A stretch of 64,000 nucleotides of DNA, taken from the NCBI GenBank assembly GCA_902800815.1, contig CADCGB010000003.1:1-64000 (forward strand), in the 5' to 3' direction. The number at the start of each line of letters is the position of its first letter. Positions within the stretch are counted from its first letter, which is position 1. The position numbers and the translations under genes were made by a program. The notes below the pieces were generated by a model. That model was given only the letters and a program-made list of their open reading frames with translations, had not been told where the DNA came from and did not search any database. Positions 15,425-26,086 of the stretch are shown one piece after another. Source of the DNA: Fibrobacter succinogenes (lineage in GTDB: Bacteria > Fibrobacterota > Fibrobacteria > Fibrobacterales > Fibrobacteraceae).

Positions 15425-16348
15425 GTTTCCTTGCTGGCAGCGCTTCAGGCTGTCTAGATAGGCCTGCGAATCATCGTATGGCTCCAAGTACAGTTCCGCC
15501 ATTTCATGCAGGCGTTTTGCGCGCTCGACATCCATCGGCTCTGCTAGTTTCGCATTCCCGATTTCGAGATACCTTTTTACCCCCCGGCTATAATCGAGCA
15601 GGAGAATCTCAAAGATGTACCCATCAAAAAATAAATACGGTATCAATTCCTCCTGGTACGCGATGACGGAATCCCTCAGTTGCCGGACCCGCGCAATATC
15701 CATCATCTCGGGCCTAGCCTGAGGTGCGTCTCCTAGAGGTTGCCACCCGCAGGAATCCACCTCGGAAAACTTAACCCCGCAAGCGTCCTTCAAGAAGCAC
15801 GCATAGATAGAATCGCCCTTCACGCGCAAAGCCGTAACACGGGCGTCCATATACCAGGCATCCGCAAACTTCACCCGCAGTTCAAAATCCGCATCATTTG
15901 CAAGTTTCTGCGCCTCCTTGGGCAGCGGGCTATCCTTGATTTCCCCGAACGGGTAAAACTTCGGAGGGTAGGCTTCCCACAAGGCAAAAGCCGAATACAC
16001 CAGCAGCGCAAACACCGGAACCATCGCATAGTGCAGTTTTTTGCGGACCTTGAAAAAGAAACTTGTCGCAATCCCCACAAAGTATGGGGAAAGGGTAATG
16101 AAAAACTTACCAGGACGTTCAAAGAAAGTCCCCGCATTAATCCAAAGTACAAGCAGGAGGACAGGCAAAACAAGCCCTACACCAAGCCACAACTTTTTCT
16201 TGGAGGTGTTCCGGCGAAGCACAAACCAGACAAAGCCCCAGAAAAAAGGCAGAATTATAAATTCGGCAAACCATTCCAAATGGTATACACCGCAAAACTC
16301 GCTCAGAAAGCCTTTCCATAGTTCAAAAAGGAATCGCGATGTATCCAT
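15407..16348 (-). CDS. Hypothetical membrane protein
   Basis: This 313-residue protein has about four hydrophobic segments in its first 140 residues (FIILPFFWGFVWFVL, LWLGVGLVLPVLLLVLWI, FITLSPYFVGIATSFFF, YAMVPVFALLVYSAFALW). A soluble C-terminal half contains CGVKFSEVDSCGW and charged helices. GGAGG 5 nt before the ATG marks the start. The last 18 nt overlap the 3' end of the alcohol-dehydrogenase gene on the other strand. No family was recognised, and function is unknown. Confidence 0.7.
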   Translation of the reverse strand: MDTSRFLFELWKGFLSEFCGVYHLEWFAEFIILPFFWGFVWFVLRRNTSKKKLWLGVGLVLPVLLLVLWINAGTFFERPGKFFITLSPYFVGIATSFFFKVRKKLHYAMVPVFALLVYSAFALWEAYPPKFYPFGEIKDSPLPKEAQKLANDADFELRVKFADAWYMDARVTALRVKGDSIYACFLKDACGVKFSEVDSCGWQPLGDAPQARPEMMDIARVRQLRDSVIAYQEELIPYLFFDGYIFEILLLDYSRGVKRYLEIGNAKLAEPMDVERAKRLHEMAELYLEPYDDSQAYLDSLKRCQQGNLYQGD

Positions 16349-16409
16349 TTTTCCTCCGGTATCTCCTAAGTCACAATATAAATAAACATCCTAGCCCCGC
16401 ACATTTTTC

Positions 16410-16448
16410 TAAATTTACCCGCGTTCAAAGAGCGCGGTTTTTCCGCGC
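16410..16448 (+). promoter_or_regulatory. ychF -10 box and leader hairpin
   Basis: TAAATT (16410-16415) is a likely -10 box. The leader then contains GCGCGG-TTTTT-CCGCGC (16432-16448), a strong short hairpin ahead of the ribosome-binding site CCGGAG at about 16457-16462. It has no U-run after it, so it is not an obvious terminator. Confidence 0.4.
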
Positions 16449-16468
16449 GAATCAAACCGGAGATTATC

Positions 16469-17566
16469 ATGGGTTTCAAATGCGGTATTGTAGGCCTCCC
16501 GAACGTAGGCAAGTCCACCATCTTTAACGCAATCACCAACGCCGGAGCCGAGGCCGCGAACTACCCGTTCTGCACCATCGAACCGAACGTGGGCATGGTG
16601 AGCGTGCCGGACAGCCGCCTCGACGAACTCGTGAAGGTCTACAATCCAAAATCTATCGTCCCCGCCGTTACGGAATTCGTGGACATCGCCGGCCTCGTGA
16701 AGGGTGCCGCCCAGGGCGAAGGCCTCGGCAACCAGTTCCTCACCCACATCCGTGAATGCGAAGCCATCATGGAAGTCATCCGCTGCTTCGACGACGAGAA
16801 TATCGTGCACGTGAGCGGCTCCGTGGACCCGGTACGCGACGTGGAAGTCATCGAGACCGAACTTATCCTGAAGGACCTCGACACTGTCGAGAAGCGCCTT
16901 TCTACCGAAGCAAAGAGCGCCCGCACCGGCAACGCCGAAGCGAAGGCTCGCCTCGCCGCCTGCGAACTCTTGAAGAAGACCATGGAAGAGGGCAAGGCTG
17001 CCCGCACCGTGATGCACGACAGCGAAGAGATGGAAGGTATCGTCAAGGACCTCGGTCTCCTCACCGCAAAGCCGCTGTTCTACTGCGCGAACGTGAAGGA
17101 AGACGACATCCTCACCGGCAACGCCTATGTGGACCAGCTCAAGGATTACGCCGCAAAGAACGGCCACGAAGTCATCGTGATCAGCGGCAAGATCGAGGAA
17201 GAACTCTCCGCGATGGAACCTGCCGACAAGGTTGAATTCCTCAAGGAACTCGGCATGAAGGAATCGGGCCTCGACGCCGTGGTTCGCAAGGGCTACGAAA
17301 TCCTCGGACTCCGCACGTTCTTCACCGCCGGCGAAAAGGAATGCCGTGCCTGGACGTTCCACGCGGGCTACAAGGCACCGCAGTGCGCAGGTGTCATCCA
17401 CACCGACTTCGAACGCGGCTTCATCCGCGCAGAAACACTGAGTTACAGCGACTTCCTGAAGCACGGCAGCTGGAACGCCGCGAAGGAAGCAGGCCTCGTC
17501 CGCACCGAAGGCAAGGACTATCTGGTACAGGATGGCGACATCATGTACTTCCTGTTCAACGTGTAA
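16469..17566 (+). CDS. ychF: YchF family GTP/ATP-binding protein (Obg superfamily)
   Basis: This 365-residue protein is full length for YchF. The P-loop is GLPNVGKST (about 8-16). NYPFCTIEPNVG is the switch I region and DIAGLVKGAAQGEGLGN (about 67-83) is switch II. The divergent G4 position (YCANVKEDD in place of NKxD) explains the ATP preference of the family. The C-terminal TGS-like domain includes FFTAGEKECRAWT, ...IHTDFERGFIRAE and YLVQDGDIMYFLFNV. YchF is a universally conserved cytoplasmic ribosome-associated ATPase connected to oxidative-stress control. The gene is monocistronic, with an intrinsic terminator after it. Confidence 0.95.
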   Translation: MGFKCGIVGLPNVGKSTIFNAITNAGAEAANYPFCTIEPNVGMVSVPDSRLDELVKVYNPKSIVPAVTEFVDIAGLVKGAAQGEGLGNQFLTHIRECEAIMEVIRCFDDENIVHVSGSVDPVRDVEVIETELILKDLDTVEKRLSTEAKSARTGNAEAKARLAACELLKKTMEEGKAARTVMHDSEEMEGIVKDLGLLTAKPLFYCANVKEDDILTGNAYVDQLKDYAAKNGHEVIVISGKIEEELSAMEPADKVEFLKELGMKESGLDAVVRKGYEILGLRTFFTAGEKECRAWTFHAGYKAPQCAGVIHTDFERGFIRAETLSYSDFLKHGSWNAAKEAGLVRTEGKDYLVQDGDIMYFLFNV

Positions 17567-17583
17567 TAAGCGCTAGAAAGTTT

Positions 17584-17619
17584 AAAACCGCGGGCAAGTC
17601 GCTCGCGGTTTTTCTTTTT
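17584..17619 (+). terminator. Intrinsic terminator after ychF
   Basis: AAAACCGCG pairs with CGCGGTTTT around an 11-nt loop, followed by a T-rich run (TTTCTTTTT). Confidence 0.8.
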
Positions 17620-17651
17620 GCAAATAGTTTATCGTTTATCGCGCCGGTAGG

Positions 17652-18266
17652 CTATTGACCAACAGCTTTCTTTGCCGCGCGTTTCGCCTTCACCTCTACG
17701 ACAATCGGGCGGATTATCGCAGCGAGGTTCATCGCCGTCCCGATAAGAATCAGCACGGAAGCCGCATAGATGCCATGGCCGGGTTCGGCCTGCAATACCT
17801 GCATTCCGATATTCGCGCATATCTCGCCCATTTGCGCAAGCAACGCCCACAGGGCACACATAGCAAGTATCCCGAGGGTAAGCGACCCGAGCGGAGTGAA
17901 CCACGCAAACACCGCCGCAAGCACGAGTGCGGCAACAATCCCGAACAAGACCGGCATCGGCTGCAGCTTCGGGAAATTAGGCATCGAAGTACGGAACCTG
18001 TCGAGCGCCTTCGGGTTATCCTTCTCCATCTTCAGGAGGTATCCCTTGGCCGGTTCCTGCAAGGCTTCACGCAGGTCTATACCTGTCGCAATCTCGTAGA
18101 ACGAGGGTTCCGCAATCACCTTCTCGGCGCAAGAAACATTCATCAGGGGCAGCAGCAGCCCGAGCAGTGCCAACAGGTACGGAGCAGAAATAATCCGCCG
18201 GAAAAACTTGAATCGCGTATCGTTCCTGAGTTCTTCCGTAGCGGATACGGATGTTTTTTCAGGCAT
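17652..18266 (-). CDS. Hypothetical membrane protein translationally coupled to the SUMF1-like gene
   Basis: This 204-residue protein has about four membrane segments (YLLALLGLLLPLMNVSC, VLFGIVAALVLAAVFAWF, LTLGILAMCALWALLAQM, GIYAASVLILIGTAMNLAAII). The loop after the first segment, about 70 residues, is probably outside the membrane. The ATG at 18266 shares one base with the stop codon of the upstream SUMF1-like gene (TAATG). This overlap indicates coupled translation and marks this start over the longer frame. Function unknown; a membrane partner for the upstream secreted protein is a reasonable inference. Confidence 0.65.
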   Translation of the reverse strand: MPEKTSVSATEELRNDTRFKFFRRIISAPYLLALLGLLLPLMNVSCAEKVIAEPSFYEIATGIDLREALQEPAKGYLLKMEKDNPKALDRFRTSMPNFPKLQPMPVLFGIVAALVLAAVFAWFTPLGSLTLGILAMCALWALLAQMGEICANIGMQVLQAEPGHGIYAASVLILIGTAMNLAAIIRPIVVEVKAKRAAKKAVGQ

Positions 18267-20542
18267 TAACGACCCTCGAACAGCTTGCGCGGGAACACGC
18301 AACGGAATCCGATTGCATCGGACCAGTACCTCGGGTCTTCGTCATCGCTCTTCGTGAGGTTGAGCGCGGCTTCGCCATCCTTCCAGGAACCGCCCTTATA
18401 CACCTTGGAGTAGCCCATCATTGCACCAGTCGGGTTAGAGGATTCTACCCAGAACGAGAACATGAAGTACTTGTCGCGGGTCCATTCGGCAACGTTGCCG
18501 GACATGTCATAGATGCCCCAGGCATTCGGCTTCTTGGAAGCAGCCATCTGCGGGCCATAGGCCTGGCTATTCTTGCCCATCTTGTAGGAGTTGTCGCGAT
18601 AGACGGCGTAGTCACCCACATCGGCGGTTTCGTCGATTGTCCAGAGGGCACCTTCGTTGTTGTCGGCACGGCCGGCAAATTCCCACTGGGCTTCTGTCGG
18701 CAGGTCACCGCCCAGGAGCTTACAGGCTGCACGGGCATCGTCCCACGTGATGTTGTGGACCGGCTTGGAGGGGTTCTTGAACGTAGAACGGTCCTTGATG
18801 CGCTTGGTAGAATCCTGCTGGCGGAGCATCGTCTGGTCAAACAGCTTCTGCGTCATCTCGGTCGTCATGATGGCGTACGGAGACATGCGGACAACGCTAC
18901 CACGGTAACGGAACATGCCCGAGTCAATGAGCGCCACGGCACCGAACGTATTGTCGCGAATAATGCGCGGGATACTCATCTTCGTGAATTCCGGCATGTA
19001 GGCGTCCTTTGCATACACGGTATCGTTCTTTGCAGCTTCCTTAGCGGCAACGGCCTTGGCCTTAGCCTCGGCGGCGGCATTCTGCTGGAGGGCAATGTCA
19101 TCGGCATCGTAGTGGTTCAGCCATTCCTGCACCTCCGGTTCGTCGACGATATAGCCGGGAAGCGAGAAGTCGCCCAGGCCAACCATGTTCTTGCCCTGGT
19201 ATTCAAATTCGATACGGGAATAGCGGTAGTGGTGACGGCCTGTAATCACGCCGTCCTTACGGATCCACACAGGCTTGTTCTGCTTGATGGTGATAAAGAC
19301 AGAGACCTCGTTTGCATGTTCGGTAAACAATGCATAGAGTTCCGCAGCGGTCATACCCTTCGCGGTACCTTCCCATGCCACGTCAAAGCGTTCATGGTCG
19401 CGGCCGAACTTGAACTTGACGGCCTTGATCTCGGCAGCGGAGGAATCCTCCCCCTCTACAATCTTTTCACGCACCGGCTCGAACGAAGTGGGAGCCATGG
19501 AGCCGCGCAGCGGGAGCGCCTGGAGGCTATCGAGCTTCTTCTTGAAAGCCGCATTGATTTCGGGAACGCCCTTCATATTGGAATTCAGCCAGTCAGACTT
19601 GGCCTTCATGCGGGTTCCCTCATAGGTGGACCTATAGGTCTCGTACGTCGGTTCACCGGAATAGAGGCCCACGGATTCGGCGGACTTCATCTTCGGGTAC
19701 TTCTGCACGAACTCGTTCGTGTCGGCAAGGTCGACCACCTTCTGCAGTTCGGCAATAAACTGGTCGAACAGGATTTCGGTTTCTTCAAGGTTCTTGGTCT
19801 TTTTCACGTCAGAAATGCCGACAGAGAGGTCCGGAGCCTTGCTACCATCGACGTCAATGGCCATGAGCTGCGGCTTCATCACGAGCACTTCGCCGGCCTT
19901 GACCACACCGATATCGGCCACCGGAAGCGCACCGGGGGCAGAGAACTGGAACACGTAGGAATCCGGCTTCAGGGGGTAAACCGCCCTAGGCAGTTTCTTG
20001 GTCGGGGAATCCTCGAACGTGGCACTAAGGTTCTTGCGGTCGCTCTTGATGACAACCACGCCCGGAAGTTCAGTCTCGTTCAGGATCTGCCACTTTCCGT
20101 TCTTGATAAAGTAGAGCTTGGGCACGCGCGGGGAGTAAACGAAGAACTTGTCGAAGTAGAGGTCATCTTCGTCCTGGAAGGCCTTCTTGTTCTGGGAGGC
20201 ATAGAAACGCATCTGGGCGACTTCAAAGGAGTTCAGGTGAGCATCTGCGAGGCTGAACGCATGGAGTTTCTTGAAGTTCGTAAAGTTCAACTGGCCCTGC
20301 ACCCACTGGTATTCCTTAGGACCCTTCTTGTGACGCCAGTAGAGGTTATTGCTCTTGAGCGGGAAAACCGGTTTCTGCGAAACCATACCCACACCCTTGG
20401 CCTCAACAGCCATATTGGCGACAGGTTCGACCACACTTCCGGTCGAGAACTGATTCGGTGCAACCTTGAAATTCTTGTCGGCATCGGCGAACGAGATAGC
20501 CGGGACCAACAGTAACAGCGGTAGCAAACGGGCAAAAGACAT
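18266..20542 (-). CDS. Secreted protein with C-terminal SUMF1/formylglycine-generating-enzyme-like domain
   Basis: This 758-residue protein has signal peptide 1-18 (SFARLLPLLLLVPAISFA). A large N-terminal half of unknown fold follows, then an Ala-rich helix (NAAAEAKAKAVAAKEAAK). The C-terminal 200 residues form a SUMF1-type domain: PVHNITWDDARAACKLLGG, LPTEAQWEFAGRA, GIYDMSGNVAEWTRD, VYKGGSWKDG, and the terminal IGFRCV. True formylglycine enzymes use a Cys pair for copper that is not evident here, so a structural or binding role, as in gliding or secretion-apparatus lipoproteins of related phyla, is as likely as catalysis. GGAG 8 nt upstream fixes the start at 20542. The membrane-protein gene overlaps its stop. 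Confidence 0.75.
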   Translation of the reverse strand: MSFARLLPLLLLVPAISFADADKNFKVAPNQFSTGSVVEPVANMAVEAKGVGMVSQKPVFPLKSNNLYWRHKKGPKEYQWVQGQLNFTNFKKLHAFSLADAHLNSFEVAQMRFYASQNKKAFQDEDDLYFDKFFVYSPRVPKLYFIKNGKWQILNETELPGVVVIKSDRKNLSATFEDSPTKKLPRAVYPLKPDSYVFQFSAPGALPVADIGVVKAGEVLVMKPQLMAIDVDGSKAPDLSVGISDVKKTKNLEETEILFDQFIAELQKVVDLADTNEFVQKYPKMKSAESVGLYSGEPTYETYRSTYEGTRMKAKSDWLNSNMKGVPEINAAFKKKLDSLQALPLRGSMAPTSFEPVREKIVEGEDSSAAEIKAVKFKFGRDHERFDVAWEGTAKGMTAAELYALFTEHANEVSVFITIKQNKPVWIRKDGVITGRHHYRYSRIEFEYQGKNMVGLGDFSLPGYIVDEPEVQEWLNHYDADDIALQQNAAAEAKAKAVAAKEAAKNDTVYAKDAYMPEFTKMSIPRIIRDNTFGAVALIDSGMFRYRGSVVRMSPYAIMTTEMTQKLFDQTMLRQQDSTKRIKDRSTFKNPSKPVHNITWDDARAACKLLGGDLPTEAQWEFAGRADNNEGALWTIDETADVGDYAVYRDNSYKMGKNSQAYGPQMAASKKPNAWGIYDMSGNVAEWTRDKYFMFSFWVESSNPTGAMMGYSKVYKGGSWKDGEAALNLTKSDDEDPRYWSDAIGFRCVFPRKLFEGR

Positions 20543-20635
20543 AACATCTCCTGTTAAAAAACCTATAGGCACCGGACAAGTCCGGACACCAGTTCGTTGC
20601 ATAAAGATAATACTTACGAACGACTTTGTCCGTGA

Positions 20636-23600
20636 TTATAGGCCATTTTTGCCCATATTGAGCAAATATCCGCCCTTTTCGCCACCCACGGGACCCAATT
20701 CCACCTTCCAATCGGCCAGGCGGATGATGTCCGGGTGGTGCTCGATGACGATGACAGTATCGCCACGGGCTGAAAGCTTGCGCAACATGTTCCAGAGTAT
20801 CTGGATATCCTTGAGGTGGAGGCCCGTTGTCGGTTCATCGAGCAGGTAGACCATCTCTTGGGCAGGCTTGCGGGCAAGTTCTGCAGCCAATTTAAGGCGC
20901 TGGGATTCGCCACCGCTGAGCGTGGTGACAGACTGGCCGAGCTTTACGTACGGGAGGCCCACGTCGCGCAGGCATTCCAACTTTGGCAAGATTTTCGGCT
21001 GGTCCTTGAAGAATTCGCAGGCTTCGGCGACGCGCATGTCGAGCACGTCGGCGATATTCTTGCCCTTGAAGGTGACGGTGAGCGTTTCCTGGTTGTAGCG
21101 CTTGCCACCGCAAACATCGCAGACTTCCCACACGTCGGAAAGGAAGTGCATCTCTATGGCGACTGCACCGCGGCCCTCGCAGGCCTCGCAGCGGCCGCGG
21201 GCCAAGTTGTAACTGAACCGCCCGTAATCGAAGCCCTTCAACTTGGCCTGCGGCAACTTGGCGAACAGCCTACGGATGTCGTCAAGTACGCCCGTGAAAC
21301 TCGCGGGCGTGCTGCGAGGCGTCCCCGAAATCGGACTCTGGTCTACCAGCAACACTTCACCGCTCTGCTTCTTGCGACCACGGGCCTGGAACTTCTTCTT
21401 GAGGCGCGGGAAGATTTCGTCCATGACCATGGAACTCTTGCCCGAACCCGACACGCCGCAGACTACGCTAATCGCGCCCTTCGGGAACTTTACAGACAAA
21501 TTCTTCAAGTTATTGTGCTTGAGCTTTTCGAACTCGTAGAACTCCGTAGAATCCGTGATAGGCCTTGCCGCAATCTCGTTTGCCATCGGGATAGTGTGCG
21601 TGAGGTACTTGACCGTCTCGCTGCGCGGGAACTGCTGGAGCGCATATGGCTTGGAAAGTTGCTCCGGAGAGCCCTCGGCGACGACCTCGCCACCGAACTC
21701 GCCCGCCGCCGGGCCCATATCGATAATATGGTCAGCAGCCTGCATCATCTTCATGTCGTGTTCAACGACCACGAGCGTATTGCCGAGGTCGCGCAGGCGG
21801 TAAAGCGTATCGAGCAGCATAGCGGTATCGCTTTCGTGCAGGCCCACCGTAGGCTCGTCAAGCACGTAGAGTACGCCTTCGAGGCCGCTACCGATTTGGC
21901 TTGCAAGGCGGATTCTCTGCGATTCGCCACCGCTGAGCGTGTCGCCCGCGCGGTCGAGTCCAATGTAGCCAAGGCCCACACTCTTGAGGAAGTTGAGGCG
22001 CCCGACAATTTCGCGGAGCAGAGGTTCGGCGACCGTCATCTTGCCGTCGGCATTCTTGTCGCCCTTGAAATTATCGCGCTTAAAATTCTCGTTGCTGAAC
22101 CATTCGTATGCCTGGGCGATGCTCATGTGGTTCACGTCCATGATGTTCTTGCCGCCGATGCGTACCGCGAGATATTCGGGCTTCAACCGTTCGCCGTGGC
22201 AGTCCGGGCAGACATGGCCGTCGTAATCGTGACCGAGGCCAAGGCAGGTTTCGCAGGCGCCCCAGTGCGTGTTGAAACTGAAATGCTTGGGGTTCAGCGC
22301 CGAATCCATGTACCAGCCGCAATCGGGGCATCCCGGCTTTTCGGAGCAGGCCAAGCGACCGCCCTTCTCGTCTTCCACGTAAAGGATTCCGTTGCCGTCG
22401 CGGTAGCCGCGTTCAAACGCTTCCACCAGGCGGGCGCGGTTTTCTTCTTTCACCACGACCGTATCGACGACGGCGAACAGCTGCTTTTCGCGGGTCGGAA
22501 TTTTCGGCAGCGGCAGTTCCACGAGTTTATTGCCGAGGTAAACCTTGCGGTAGCCCTTTTCCGTGAGAATCTTGGAAAGCTTCAGCACGTCCTTGATTTC
22601 GAACGGGGCAAGCACCGTGACTTTCTTGTTCAAATCGCGATCGAAGGCGTATTGCATCAGGTCGCCCGCGCTGTACGAAGACACGGGCTTCCCGCATTTC
22701 AAGCAATGCGGGGTGCCGACCCTCGCCCAGAAAATGCGGAAGTAGTCATAGATTTCGGTGAGGGTCGCCACCGTAGAGCGCGGGCTCTTGCTCGCACTCT
22801 TCTGGTCAATCGCAATCGCAGGCGCCAAGCCCGAAATGGAATCGATGCTCCCGTGGTCGGGGCGTCCGAGGAAGCGACGGGCATACGTGCTCAACGTCTC
22901 GACAAAGCGGCGCTGACCTTCGCTAAACAGCGTATGGAAAGCGAGGCTCGACTTGCCGGAGCCCGAAACGCCCGTCACCACAGTCAACTTGTGGCGCGGA
23001 ATCGTGACGTCGATGTTCTTGAGGTTGTGCTTGCGGGCGCCATGCACCTCGATATCGAGCGACAGGTCTTCACCGCCCTTGAGTGTGCGGTCAAAGTGAT
23101 GGTTCTCGCCGTGCTTTTTCGCAAGTACCGGCGCGAGATAGCGACCCGTTTCGGACTTTTTGCTCTTCGCAATCTGTTCCGGCGTTCCTGTCGCAATCAC
23201 TCGCCCGCCGTGAATACCCGCATCCGGGCCCAAATCGATAATCCAGTCGGCGCACTTGATCACGTCCAGGTTATGCTCGATAATCACGACGCTGTTGCCG
23301 AGGCTACGCAGGCGATTCAGGCAATCCATGAGCTTGCGGATGTCTTCAAAGTGCAGGCCCGTCGTCGGTTCGTCGAGCAGGTAGAGCGTCTTTCCCGTAC
23401 CCGGGCGGCGCAACTCAGAAGCAATTTTAATGCGCTGCGCCTCTCCCCCGCTGAGCGTTGTCGAAGGTTGGCCCAAAGTGAGGTAGCCGAGGCCCACTTC
23501 CACGAGCAAGTTCAGCGGTTCTGCAATCTTCGGAATGTCCTTGAAGAATTCCGCCGCATCGGCAATGCTCATGTCGAGAATTTCGGAGACGTTCTTGCCC

Positions 23601-25951
23601 TTGAAATAAACTTCGCGCGTCGCATCGTTAAAGCGTTTGCCGCCGCACACTTCGCAAGTCACCTGCACGCTCGGCAGAATGTGCATGTCGACGATTTTCA
23701 CGCCCGCACCTTCGCACGCATCGCAGCGGCCACCCTTCACGTTGAAGCTGAAACGGCTCTTGCTGTAACCGCGAATCTTACTTTCTTCCATGCTCGCGAA
23801 AAGGTCGCGCACATCGTCCCAAATCTTGGTGTAAGTCGCCGGGTTACTTCGCGGTGTGCGGCCAATCGGCGTCTGGTCAATTTCAATCACCTTGTCAATA
23901 TTCTCGAGGCCTTCCAGGTGATCAAACTTGCCGACCGGTTCTTCAGCGTTATAAAACACGCTGGCCAATTCGCGACGCAAAATCTGGTTAATCAGCGTAC
24001 TCTTGCCGGAGCCCGAAACGCCCGTCACCACGGTCAGTGCGCCATCGAGCGGGATTTCGACATCGATATTCTTGAGGTTATTTTCCGCCGCACCGCAAAT
24101 CTTGAGTTTCGGCGTGTTCTTGTCAATCTTCTTTCGCTTCTCGGGAATCTCGATTGCCTTGCGTCCGCTCAAGTACGCACCCGTCAGCGAAGCCTTGTTC
24201 TTCTCGAGTTCCTCGACGGTTCCTGCCGCAATCACGCGACCGCCTTCCACGCCGGCACCCGGCCCCACGTCAATCACGCAGTCCGCATGGCGCATCGTGT
24301 CTTCGTCGTGTTCCACGATAATCAGGGAATTGCCCTGCGCGCGCAAGTGCTCCAGCATCCCGAGCAGTTTATCGTTATCGCGGGGGTGAAGCCCGATGCT
24401 CGGCTCGTCAAGCACGTAAAGCACGCCCTGCAGGCCGGCGCCCACAGCACTCGCAAGCCTGATTCGCTGCGCCTCGCCGCCGCTCAACGTAGACGCCTTG
24501 CGGTTAATCGTCAAATAACCGAGCCCCACTGCATTGAGGAACGAAAGTCGCCCGCGGATTTCCTTCAGGATTTCCTTGCCGATTCGCTTTTCTTTTTCGG
24601 ACAAATCGAGCTTGTTGAAAAATTCCACCGACTTCTCGACGGACCATTCCGTCATCTCGGTGAGGTTATGCCCGTGGAACGTGACCGCATTCGCCGTGCG
24701 ATTGATACGCGTGCCGTGGCATTCAGGGCAAACGCCAATCTGCATGTACTTGCGGAAATGGTAAATATGCCACATGTCCCACAATTCCTGCATAATCGGG
24801 ATAATCCCGCGTTCCGATTCGCTCGGCGTGCCGTACAGTACGGCATCCTGCTGCGCCTTCTTGAGCTTGTTCCACGGCGTATCAAGCGAAAAATGCATCT
24901 CGTTCGCGATGTTGCGCAAGTTGCGGCGTCCGAAATCGCTGAAAATCAGCGTACCGTCGTCCTTCTTGATGGTCGCGATACAGCCTTCCTTGATGGACTT
25001 CGTCTTGTCCGGGATAATCAAGTCCAGGTCAAACTTGTAACTTTCGCCCATGCCCTTGCACGCGGGGCAGCGGCCCTTCGGGTCGTTAAAACTGAAGAAC
25101 CGCGGTTCCAGTTCCGGAATGGAGATGCCGCACTTGGGGCAAGCGAGCAACGTGCCCTGCAAGCGGTATTCTTCCTTCGCCGACGCAGTTCCGGCACCAG
25201 CATCTCCGGCGCCATCCTTGCCCGAACCACCCGCCGACAGCAAGAAACTCACGAGTTTCCCATCGGTCAGCTTCAACGCGCCTTCCAACGCCTCGCGCAA
25301 GCGGCTCATGTTCTTGCGTTCAAGCGACAAGCGGTCAATCACCGCCTCAATCGTGTGCTTCTCGTAACGCACGAGAGCCGGAACATCTTCCAGGCGGTAA
25401 ATCGTGCCATCCACGCGGGCACGCACAAAACCGTTTTCCTTGAGTTCGGCCAGTTCCTTGCGGTATTCACCCTTGCGCTCCTGCACAATCGGCGCCATCA
25501 CCGTAATCTGCTTGCCCTCGTCGCTCACATACAAATTATCGACAATCTGGTCCACCGTCTGGGCCTGGATCACGCGCCCGCAATCAGGGCAATGCGGCAC
25601 ACCCAAGCGCGCAAAGAGCAAGCGGTAATGGTCCAAAATCTCGACCACCGTACCCACTGTGGAACGCGGGTTGCGGTTCACCGTCTTCTGGTCAATCGAA
25701 ATCGTCGGCGAAATGCCGCGCACGCTCTCCACCTCGGGATGCTTCATGCGGCCGATAAACTGGCGCGCATACGCCGAGAGCGACTCCACAAAACGGCGCT
25801 GGCCTTCCTGGAACACCGTATCGAACGCGAGGCTCGACTTGCCCGAACCCGACACGCCGGTCACCACCACGATGGAATCGCGGGGAATGGAAAGGTTCAC
25901 ATGGCGTAGGTTATGCTCGTGCGCGTCGCGGATTTCGATAGACTTTGTCAT
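20636..25951 (-). CDS. uvrA: Double-length excinuclease ABC subunit A (two UvrA units in one chain)
   Basis: The chain is 1771 residues, about twice the usual 940. Four ABC ATPase heads are present, with Walker A GVSGSGKS at about 32, 643, 995 and 1502. The signature motifs are [13 protein letters not shown] (about 490), [13 protein letters not shown] (833), [13 protein letters not shown] (1338) and [13 protein letters not shown] (1680). Zn-ribbon Cys pairs recur (CPKCG...CPACKG, CDACEG...CEVCGG, CLKCG, CPDCG...CETCLG...CPDCHG, CEACEG...CDVCGG). Unit 1 ends at about 945 and unit 2 starts at about 965. UvrA recognises bulky DNA damage as a dimer and loads UvrB. A covalent tandem is known from Chlamydia, so fusion rather than misassembly is likely. 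Promoter TTGAAA-17-TATATT predicts transcription from the ATG itself. Confidence 0.95.
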   Translation of the reverse strand: MTKSIEIRDAHEHNLRHVNLSIPRDSIVVVTGVSGSGKSSLAFDTVFQEGQRRFVESLSAYARQFIGRMKHPEVESVRGISPTISIDQKTVNRNPRSTVGTVVEILDHYRLLFARLGVPHCPDCGRVIQAQTVDQIVDNLYVSDEGKQITVMAPIVQERKGEYRKELAELKENGFVRARVDGTIYRLEDVPALVRYEKHTIEAVIDRLSLERKNMSRLREALEGALKLTDGKLVSFLLSAGGSGKDGAGDAGAGTASAKEEYRLQGTLLACPKCGISIPELEPRFFSFNDPKGRCPACKGMGESYKFDLDLIIPDKTKSIKEGCIATIKKDDGTLIFSDFGRRNLRNIANEMHFSLDTPWNKLKKAQQDAVLYGTPSESERGIIPIMQELWDMWHIYHFRKYMQIGVCPECHGTRINRTANAVTFHGHNLTEMTEWSVEKSVEFFNKLDLSEKEKRIGKEILKEIRGRLSFLNAVGLGYLTINRKASTLSGGEAQRIRLASAVGAGLQGVLYVLDEPSIGLHPRDNDKLLGMLEHLRAQGNSLIIVEHDEDTMRHADCVIDVGPGAGVEGGRVIAAGTVEELEKNKASLTGAYLSGRKAIEIPEKRKKIDKNTPKLKICGAAENNLKNIDVEIPLDGALTVVTGVSGSGKSTLINQILRRELASVFYNAEEPVGKFDHLEGLENIDKVIEIDQTPIGRTPRSNPATYTKIWDDVRDLFASMEESKIRGYSKSRFSFNVKGGRCDACEGAGVKIVDMHILPSVQVTCEVCGGKRFNDATREVYFKGKNVSEILDMSIADAAEFFKDIPKIAEPLNLLVEVGLGYLTLGQPSTTLSGGEAQRIKIASELRRPGTGKTLYLLDEPTTGLHFEDIRKLMDCLNRLRSLGNSVVIIEHNLDVIKCADWIIDLGPDAGIHGGRVIATGTPEQIAKSKKSETGRYLAPVLAKKHGENHHFDRTLKGGEDLSLDIEVHGARKHNLKNIDVTIPRHKLTVVTGVSGSGKSSLAFHTLFSEGQRRFVETLSTYARRFLGRPDHGSIDSISGLAPAIAIDQKSASKSPRSTVATLTEIYDYFRIFWARVGTPHCLKCGKPVSSYSAGDLMQYAFDRDLNKKVTVLAPFEIKDVLKLSKILTEKGYRKVYLGNKLVELPLPKIPTREKQLFAVVDTVVVKEENRARLVEAFERGYRDGNGILYVEDEKGGRLACSEKPGCPDCGWYMDSALNPKHFSFNTHWGACETCLGLGHDYDGHVCPDCHGERLKPEYLAVRIGGKNIMDVNHMSIAQAYEWFSNENFKRDNFKGDKNADGKMTVAEPLLREIVGRLNFLKSVGLGYIGLDRAGDTLSGGESQRIRLASQIGSGLEGVLYVLDEPTVGLHESDTAMLLDTLYRLRDLGNTLVVVEHDMKMMQAADHIIDMGPAAGEFGGEVVAEGSPEQLSKPYALQQFPRSETVKYLTHTIPMANEIAARPITDSTEFYEFEKLKHNNLKNLSVKFPKGAISVVCGVSGSGKSSMVMDEIFPRLKKKFQARGRKKQSGEVLLVDQSPISGTPRSTPASFTGVLDDIRRLFAKLPQAKLKGFDYGRFSYNLARGRCEACEGRGAVAIEMHFLSDVWEVCDVCGGKRYNQETLTVTFKGKNIADVLDMRVAEACEFFKDQPKILPKLECLRDVGLPYVKLGQSVTTLSGGESQRLKLAAELARKPAQEMVYLLDEPTTGLHLKDIQILWNMLRKLSARGDTVIVIEHHPDIIRLADWKVELGPVGGEKGGYLLNMGKNGL

Positions 25952-25957
25952 GCCACA

Positions 25958-25986
25958 AATATACTAAACATTTGAGCAAGTTTCAA
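25958..25986 (-). promoter_or_regulatory. uvrA promoter, predicting a leaderless mRNA
   Basis: TTGAAA (25981-25986), 17 bp and TATATT (25958-25963) on the minus strand. Only 6 nt separate the -10 box from the ATG at 25949-25951, so the start point falls on or beside the start codon. No Shine-Dalgarno sequence is present. Confidence 0.7.
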
Positions 25987-26086
25987 TACGATTGAGCGCA
26001 TCTTTCCGCTTATTTTTCCTAGAAAAAGGGCCCGTTCCAACACAAATATTACGATTTCGGCAATTTTTTCTAATATGTAAAAGCGC

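Noticed and set aside
18251..20515. A 754-codon plus-strand frame antisense to the SUMF1-like gene
   Set aside because: The minus strand has a signal peptide, a ribosome-binding site and SUMF1 motifs; the plus frame has none of these.
20816..25909. A 1697-codon open frame on the plus strand, antisense to uvrA
   Set aside because: It mirrors the uvrA codons, has no ribosome-binding site or recognisable domain, and the opposite strand encodes a complete, motif-rich UvrA. GC-rich coding sequence often leaves one antisense frame open.
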